Positions 6,074 through 10,120 of a stretch of 10,120 bases of DNA are shown here, in pieces. The notes under the pieces were generated by a model. The model worked only from the letters and a program-made list of their open reading frames with translations, ran no database searches and was not told the origin of the DNA. How positions within the stretch are numbered: position 1 is the first letter of the stretch; the number at the start of each line of letters is the position of its first letter. The translations under genes and the position numbers were made by a program. The stretch is taken from contig CAADSV010000009.1 in the NCBI GenBank assembly GCA_900751665.1, positions 1 to 10,120 on the forward strand. Direction: 5' to 3'. This stretch comes from an uncultured Collinsella sp. (GTDB lineage: Bacteria; Actinomycetota; Coriobacteriia; Coriobacteriales; Coriobacteriaceae).

Positions 6074-6112
6074 GAACCGAATAAAAATAAAACCCAAGTA
6101 AGGGAGTTGGAT

Positions 6113-7396
6113 ATGAGCGAGCAGACCATCGGTACGACGTGTGTTCAGGGCGGGTATCACCCGGGAGATGCGGAGCCGCGCCAGGTGCCCATCTACCAGT
6201 CCACCACGTGGAAGTACGACACGTCTGAGCACATGGGCAAACTTTTCGACCTGGAGGAGTCGGGCTACTTCTATAGCCGTCTGCAGAACCCCACGTGCGA
6301 CCTGGTTGCCGCCAAGATCTGCGAGATGGAGGGCGGCTCCGCCGCGATGCTCACGAGCTCGGGCATGGCTGCGAACTTCCTCGCGATTTTTAACGTGGCC
6401 GGTGCCGGCGACCATGTGGTCGCAAGCTCTGCCATCTACGGCGGTACCTACAACCTGCTGGCTCACACCATGGGTCGCATGGGCTTGACCTGCACGTTCG
6501 TTGCCCCCGACTGCACCGATGAGGAGCTCGAGGCAGCCTTTGAGCCCAATACCAAGCTCGTCTTTGGCGAGACGATCGCCAACCCCGCCCTTGCCGTGCT
6601 CGATATTGAGCGCTTTGCCAAGGCCGCGCATGACCACGGCGTGCCGCTGATGGTCGACAACACCTTCCCGACGCCCGTGATGTGCCGTCCCTTTGAGTGG
6701 GGCGCCGACATCGTTACGCACTCCACCACCAAGTACATGGATGGACACGCTGCCTACCTGGGCGGCGTGATCGTCGACCACGGCCAGTTTGACTGGATGG
6801 CCCATGCGGACAAGTTCCCGGGTCTCACCACGCCCGACGAGAGCTACCACGGCGTGACGTATGCCGAGAAGTTCGGTCGCGAGGGCGCCTTCATTACCAA
6901 GGCAACCGCTCAGCTCATGCGCGACCTCGGCCCCATGCAGAACCCTCAGGCGGCCTTCTTCCTGAACAGCTCACTCGAGAGCCTGCATGTGCGCATGCCG
7001 CGTCATTGTGAGAACGGCCTGGCCGTTGCCAAGTTCCTGCAGAGCCATCTCAAGGTACGCTTCGTGAGCTATCCGGGCCTGGAGGGCGATAAGTACTATG
7101 ACATCGCTCAGAAGTACATGCCCAACGGTACCTGCGGCGTTGTGAGCTTTGGCTTTAACGGTGGTCGCGCGGCGGCCGAGACCTTTATGAAGAGCCTCAA
7201 GCTCGCCCAGATCGCCACACACGTGGCCGATGCCCGCACTTGCTGCCTGCATCCCGCTAATGCCACGCATCGCCAGATGAACGATGAGGAGCTCATCGCC
7301 TGTGGCATCTCCGCCGACATGGTGCGCCTGTCGTGCGGCCTCGAGGACACGGCCGATCTGATTGCCGACCTTGAGCAGGCGCTCGAGCAGTGCTAG
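6113..7396 (+). CDS. metY: O-acetylhomoserine sulfhydrylase-type PLP enzyme (Cys/Met metabolism family)
   Basis: A 427-residue PLP enzyme of the Cys/Met metabolism family. MetY members make homocysteine from O-acetylhomoserine and sulfide in the cytosol. Visible are YSRLQNPT (54-61), the phosphate-binding SSGMAA (82-87), the aspartate of VDNTF (181-185) that contacts the PLP ring, and HSTTKY with the PLP-binding lysine K207. The length and the 230-300 region (FDWMAHADKFPGL, FITKATAQLMRDLGPMQNP) fit MetY better than the shorter MetB/MetC or methionine gamma-lyase proteins, though a lyase activity cannot be excluded. ATG 6113 is chosen because AGGGAG is 6 nt upstream; a TTG at 6107 would overlap the spacer. 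The gene has its own promoter and terminator. Sulfide from a cysteine desulfidase could feed it. Confidence 0.9.
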   Translation: MSEQTIGTTCVQGGYHPGDAEPRQVPIYQSTTWKYDTSEHMGKLFDLEESGYFYSRLQNPTCDLVAAKICEMEGGSAAMLTSSGMAANFLAIFNVAGAGDHVVASSAIYGGTYNLLAHTMGRMGLTCTFVAPDCTDEELEAAFEPNTKLVFGETIANPALAVLDIERFAKAAHDHGVPLMVDNTFPTPVMCRPFEWGADIVTHSTTKYMDGHAAYLGGVIVDHGQFDWMAHADKFPGLTTPDESYHGVTYAEKFGREGAFITKATAQLMRDLGPMQNPQAAFFLNSSLESLHVRMPRHCENGLAVAKFLQSHLKVRFVSYPGLEGDKYYDIAQKYMPNGTCGVVSFGFNGGRAAAETFMKSLKLAQIATHVADARTCCLHPANATHRQMNDEELIACGISADMVRLSCGLEDTADLIADLEQALEQC

Positions 7397-7463
7397 GCTA
7401 GCTCCGTACAAGGTGCCGATGCTGGCGGAAAGCTTTGGTGACCATTAGTTTCGATTCCGTAGG

Positions 7464-7511
7464 CGGGACCCCAATCGCGGCTGTTTGTAGGCGATTGGGG
7501 CCCCGTTTTTT
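7464..7511 (+). terminator. Intrinsic terminator of the MetY-type gene
   Basis: A 15-position stem, CGGGACCCCAATCGC (7464-7478) with GCGATTGGGGCCCCG (7491-7505), has a single A/C mismatch and a 12-nt loop. TTTTTT (7506-7511) follows. It ends 15 nt before the ribosome binding site of the exporter gene, so the exporter is likely transcribed by leak-through or from a promoter I did not find. Confidence 0.92.
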
Positions 7512-7537
7512 GCGTTGGGCCACTCGAAAGGATGGAT

Positions 7538-8842
7538 ATGGAGAAAACTGCAGAGCAGCTGCGCCGCGAGCACATTGCCCTAGAGGGCGACACCCATGGC
7601 AAGAACAAGTGGGCGATTCTGTTTACCGTGCTCATCATGACGTTTATGGTGTGTCTGGATTCGACCGTCGTGACCGTGGCGCTGCCCGTGATGCAAAAGG
7701 AGCTGGGCGTGGGCCTCGATCGCATTCAGCTGGTAAGCTCGGTGTATCTGCTTGCGACTTGCGTGGCTATGTTGCCGTTTGGCCGTCTGGGCGACGTGCG
7801 CGGCAAGGTGAATGTGTTCCAGCTGGGCGTCATCGTCTTTTCGGTCGGTTCGCTGCTGTGCGGCCTTTCGGCCTCGCTCGAGGTTCTTATCCTGGCACGC
7901 ATTGTTCAGGGCGTCGGTTGCGCGGCGGCCATGGCCAACAATATGGGTATCATCACCGAGTCGTTTCCGGCGCGCGAGCGCGGTCGTGCCATGGGTATTC
8001 TCGCGACCTTTGTGGCCCTCGGCATGATGTGTGGCCCCGTGCTCGGTGGCATGCTGGTGGCAAGCTTTCCCTGGGAGAGCATCTTCCTCATCAACCTGCC
8101 CATTGGCGTGATCTCGTTTATCGTGGGACTCTACACGCTGCCGCATGTTAGGCCAGAGGCCGGCGAACGCCCCATGCCCCTTGCCGAGGCCGCTCGTCGC
8201 TGCTTTGCAAATTCGGCCTTCACCATCAACCTTGCCTGCATGCTCATCGTGTTCGTTGGCATTGGCGCATCCGAGTTTATTCTGCCGTTCTATTTTCAGG
8301 ACGCCCACGGCTTTGGTTCTGATATCTCTGGACTACTCTTTTTGGCGCTGCCGATGGTGAATGCCTTTATCGGCCCGCTTTCGGGTACGGTTTCGGACCG
8401 CGTTGGCTGCGAGGGCCCCACGGCAGTCGGCCTGGGCGTGTACGTATGCGGTCTTTTTGCGGTTAGCACGCTCGACAAGCACTCTTCCATCCCCGTGATC
8501 GTGTGCTGCGTCGCATTTATGTCGTGCGGTACGTCGATTTTCCAGAGCCCCAATAACTCGCTGTATATGGGCTCGGCTCCGCGCGAGGCGCTCGGTTTTG
8601 CGGGCAGTTTGGGCAGTTTGGCGCGCTATGCTGGCATGGCACTCGGCATTACGGTGGCGTCGAATATCCTGTATGGGCAGATGAGCGTGGCGATGGGCGA
8701 GGCCGTGACCAGTTTTGTTGCGGGCCGTCCGGATGTGTTTCTGTTTGGCTTTCGCTCGGTATTCTACGTACTCATGGCTGTGGCCGCAGCGGGCTTCGCG
8801 CTTGCCATGGTGCGTTTGGTGAGGATACGCGCCCGCCATTAG
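7538..8842 (+). CDS. MFS drug-type exporter, DHA2-like
   Basis: A proton-coupled major facilitator in the cytoplasmic membrane, of the drug:H+ antiporter (EmrB/QacA-like) group; the substrate is unknown. The 434 residues include LDSTVVTVALP at 40-50 in helix 1 (DHA2 signature), motif A GRLGDVRGKV at 82-91, motif B around R121 (ARIVQGVG), and motif C GPVLGG at 166-171. I count 12 hydrophobic segments, six on each side of a basic central loop (about 203-228). DHA2 proteins usually have 14 helices and over 470 residues, so the two central extra helices seem absent. GAAAGG at 7526-7531 is 6 nt upstream of ATG 7538, better placed than for ATG 7532. No regulator lies beside it. Confidence 0.88.
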   Translation: MEKTAEQLRREHIALEGDTHGKNKWAILFTVLIMTFMVCLDSTVVTVALPVMQKELGVGLDRIQLVSSVYLLATCVAMLPFGRLGDVRGKVNVFQLGVIVFSVGSLLCGLSASLEVLILARIVQGVGCAAAMANNMGIITESFPARERGRAMGILATFVALGMMCGPVLGGMLVASFPWESIFLINLPIGVISFIVGLYTLPHVRPEAGERPMPLAEAARRCFANSAFTINLACMLIVFVGIGASEFILPFYFQDAHGFGSDISGLLFLALPMVNAFIGPLSGTVSDRVGCEGPTAVGLGVYVCGLFAVSTLDKHSSIPVIVCCVAFMSCGTSIFQSPNNSLYMGSAPREALGFAGSLGSLARYAGMALGITVASNILYGQMSVAMGEAVTSFVAGRPDVFLFGFRSVFYVLMAVAAAGFALAMVRLVRIRARH

Positions 8843-8848
8843 CTTGTG

Positions 8849-8864
8849 GTGGCAGGCTTGCCAC
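8849..8864 (+). terminator. Small hairpin after the exporter gene
   Basis: GTGGCA (8849-8854) pairs with TGCCAC (8859-8864) around a 4-nt loop, 7 nt past the stop. There is no T-run, so a terminator role is weak. The rest of the gap to xpt holds a promoter candidate and no gene. Confidence 0.3.
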
Positions 8865-8937
8865 GAATCGGGCTTATCTACTGGTCTTGCAGCTTTATGT
8901 TGCGATGCGGCTTGTGGGGCGGGCGGGGGTCGGTCCG

Positions 8938-8946
8938 TGGTAGACT
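8938..8946 (+). promoter_or_regulatory. Possible extended -10 promoter of xpt
   Basis: TGGTAGACT is a TGn-extended -10 with TAGACT, resembling the rnpB element TGCTACACT in this window. No clear -35 is present at 16-18 bases. The leader would be about 50 nt. No purine riboswitch consensus, which precedes xpt in Bacillus, is visible. Confidence 0.45.
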
Positions 8947-9001
8947 ATCGAACAACGTTTATTAATCGCGCGGTATCGTTGCCGCGAGAAGGGGTTGCGC
9001 C

Positions 9002-9580
9002 ATGCAGGAGCTTGAGGATCGTATTCGCCATGACGGCATCGTAAAGGCCGGTAACGTCCTTAAGGTTGATGCCTTCCTCAACCACCAGTGCGACGTTGAG
9101 CTGTTCGATCACATGGGCGCCGAGTGGGCCCGTCTGTTCGAGGGTGTCGAGATCAACAAGATCCTGACGATCGAGGCTTCGGGCATTGGTATGGCCTGCA
9201 TTGCAGCTCAGCATTTTGGCGGTGTGCCGGTGGTCTTTGCCAAGAAGGCACAGTCCATCAACCTTGACGGCGAGCAGTATGCCACGACCATCTACTCCTT
9301 TACCAAGCAGAAGGAGTACCCGGTCATCGTTGGAAAGCGCTTTCTGTCCGAGGGCGACAAGGTCCTGATTATCGACGACTTTTTGGCCAACGGCTGCGCG
9401 CTCGAGGGTCTTATCAAGATCTGCGAGGCTGCGGGCGCCGAGGTTGCCGGCATTGGCATCGCCGTTGAGAAGGGCTTCCAGGGCGGTGGCGATAAGCTCC
9501 GCGAGCGCGGCTTCCGCGTTGAGAGCCTTGCCCGTATCGCCGAAATGGACTGCGAGAACGGCGAGATCACGTTCGCCTAG
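9002..9580 (+). CDS. xpt: Xanthine phosphoribosyltransferase
   Basis: This enzyme salvages xanthine with PRPP to give XMP, feeding GMP synthesis in the cytosol. The 192 residues align by eye with Bacillus Xpt along the whole length: VLKVDAFLNHQ (19-29), TIEASGI (56-62), GVPVVFAKK, YSFTKQ, the PRPP-binding loop VLIIDDFLANG (121-131), AGIGIAVEKGFQ, and a C-terminal FRVESLARI. Type I PRTase features are thus intact, and the length matches Xpt of about 190-194 residues. ATG 9002 has AGAAGGGG ending 7 nt upstream. It is probably monocistronic: an extended -10 precedes it and a palindromic terminator follows. Adenine phosphoribosyltransferase shares the fold but not the N-terminal motif. Confidence 0.95.
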   Translation: MQELEDRIRHDGIVKAGNVLKVDAFLNHQCDVELFDHMGAEWARLFEGVEINKILTIEASGIGMACIAAQHFGGVPVVFAKKAQSINLDGEQYATTIYSFTKQKEYPVIVGKRFLSEGDKVLIIDDFLANGCALEGLIKICEAAGAEVAGIGIAVEKGFQGGGDKLRERGFRVESLARIAEMDCENGEITFA

Positions 9581-9607
9581 GCGTGCAACACAAGCGATTG
9601 GTATGCG

Positions 9608-9643
9608 ATGTGACAAAGGGACTGTCCCTTTGTCACATTTTTT
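9608..9643 (+). terminator. REP-like palindrome with T-run after xpt
   Basis: The 14-base arms ATGTGACAAAGGGA (9608-9621) and TCCCTTTGTCACAT (9625-9638) are perfect inverted repeats with a CTG loop. T residues run 9638-9643. It can serve as the xpt terminator. The near-perfect palindrome with core GGGACTGTCCC resembles dispersed REP-type palindromes, and part of this core recurs in the palindrome at 10058-10120. Confidence 0.8.
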
Positions 9644-9663
9644 GTATGAGGGGAGGTGTTGAT

Positions 9664-10044
9664 ATGGATGAGAACAAGATGGGATGGCGCGAGTATGCGC
9701 GCTATGCCGAGATGTCGGTCGAGGAGTTGGCACGCGATTGCGAGGTGCAGGTGTTTCGCGCGACGGGTCCGGGCGGACAGGGCGTGAACACGACGGACTC
9801 GGCGGTGCGCATGAAACATATCCCTTCGGGGATTGTCGTGACGGCGCGTGAGAGCCGTAGTCAGTTCCAAAACCGTAGTAGCTGCCTGCGTAAGCTGCGC
9901 GCTGAGCTTGAGCGTCGCGGGCGTCCACCGCGCCGACGCGTAAAGACCAAAGTGCCACAGCGATCGCGCCAGCGCAGGCTCAACGACAAGCACTTCAACG
10001 CGAGTAAAAAGGCCAACCGTCGCAAGCCGGGCGGGGAGGAATGA
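9664..10044 (+). CDS. ArfB-like peptidyl-tRNA hydrolase (GGQ, RF-1 domain only)
   Basis: A 126-residue protein with a release-factor catalytic domain and no codon-recognition domain. The region about 27-82 matches RF1/RF2 domain 3, with catalytic GPGGQ (GGQ at 37-39) followed by VNTTDSAVRMKHIPSGIVV as in RF2. The C-terminal third (about 85-122) is very basic (RRGRPPRRRVKTKVPQRSRQRRL), like the ArfB/ICT1 tail that enters the empty mRNA channel of stalled ribosomes. The likely role is hydrolysis of peptidyl-tRNA on non-stop ribosomes. The start is ATG 9664, because GGAGGT is 6 nt upstream; in-frame ATGs at 9583 and 9646 lack this, and 9583 would run through the palindrome. The precise subfamily (ArfB or another RF-like rescue factor) is uncertain. 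Confidence 0.85.
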   Translation: MDENKMGWREYARYAEMSVEELARDCEVQVFRATGPGGQGVNTTDSAVRMKHIPSGIVVTARESRSQFQNRSSCLRKLRAELERRGRPPRRRVKTKVPQRSRQRRLNDKHFNASKKANRRKPGGEE

Positions 10045-10057
10045 TCTTCTCAATAAG

Positions 10058-10120
10058 TTGCGGTGAAATAGGGACTGTTTTGCGGCTTTAGCTGCATAAA
10101 CAGTCCCTATTTCACCGCAA
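10058..10120. repeat. Long perfect palindrome at the window end
   Basis: The 23-base arms 10058-10080 and 10098-10120 are perfect inverted repeats (TTGCGGTGAAATAGGGACTG + TTT, and its complement). The 17-nt loop folds further through GCGGC/GCTGC around TTTA, so nearly the whole 63 nt forms one hairpin. It starts 13 nt after the ArfB-like gene. The window stops at the end of the right arm, so a following T-run cannot be seen. Terminator or REP-like element are both possible. Confidence 0.8.

Noticed and set aside
5882..6112. SAM riboswitch or T-box upstream of the MetY-type gene
   Set aside because: None of their conserved sequence blocks is visible, and the predicted promoter leaves only about 33 nt of leader.
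6029..6850. Minus-strand open frame of 273 codons over the 5' part of the MetY-type gene
   Set aside because: It is antisense to a clearly recognised PLP enzyme, shows no family motif, and has no ribosome binding site in a sensible place.
8843..9001. Purine riboswitch upstream of xpt
   Set aside because: The conserved three-way junction sequences are absent, and the expected leader is only about 50 nt.
9583..9663. Upstream ATG (9583) as start of the ArfB-like gene
   Set aside because: It lacks a ribosome binding site, would translate the terminator palindrome, and adds 27 residues with no family similarity; ATG 9664 has GGAGGT at good spacing.
1..10120. CRISPR array, tRNA genes, or insertion sequence
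   Set aside because: No regularly spaced short repeats, no cloverleaf with a T-loop GTTCRA sequence, and no transposase frame were seen.

Overview
The window looks like chromosomal DNA of a high-GC Gram-positive of the Coriobacteriia, most likely Collinsella or a close relative. This rests on general resemblance: high GC with abundant GTG and TTG starts, a four-domain ribosomal protein S1, an A-type RNase P RNA, and an anaerobe-style gene set (Fe-S cysteine desulfidase, C_GCAxxG_C_C redox protein). No marker in the window fixes the species.

Layout, left to right: the 3' majority of a cysteine desulfidase (CyuA family, +), whose N-terminal Cys motif lies upstream of the first usable ATG and just after an in-frame stop; a small hairpin and a 115-nt structured element (copy A); a HAD hydrolase (-); rpsA for ribosomal protein S1 (+, TTG start) with a clear terminator; a GC-rich structured gap; the RNase P RNA gene rnpB (+) with an extended -10 promoter; a second 115-nt element (copy B) starting a few bases after rnpB, followed by the 3' part of a third copy (C); a YigZ/IMPACT-family protein (+); a convergent C_GCAxxG_C_C protein (-); a divergent PLP enzyme of the MetY type (+) with a good promoter; a 12-helix DHA2-type MFS exporter (+); xanthine phosphoribosyltransferase xpt (+); and a small ArfB-like GGQ protein (+). 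The last gene is bracketed by two long palindromes that share the core GGGACTGT.

The genes are mostly single-gene units separated by strong hairpins, not one operon. Two concern sulfur: the desulfidase releases sulfide from cysteine, and the MetY-type enzyme would fix sulfide into homocysteine. Three concern translation and RNA processing: S1, RNase P RNA and the ribosome-rescue-like GGQ protein.

The most notable observation is the pair of 115-nt intergenic elements (1314-1428 and 4424-4538). They align without a gap and keep their flanks and a 9x9 internal loop nearly identical. Their long helix arms differ in sequence but keep complementarity, with 13 compensatory base-pair changes by my count and a one-base bulge in the same column. 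This is the signature of a conserved structured RNA (or DNA hairpin). A 43-nt third partial copy lies beside copy B.
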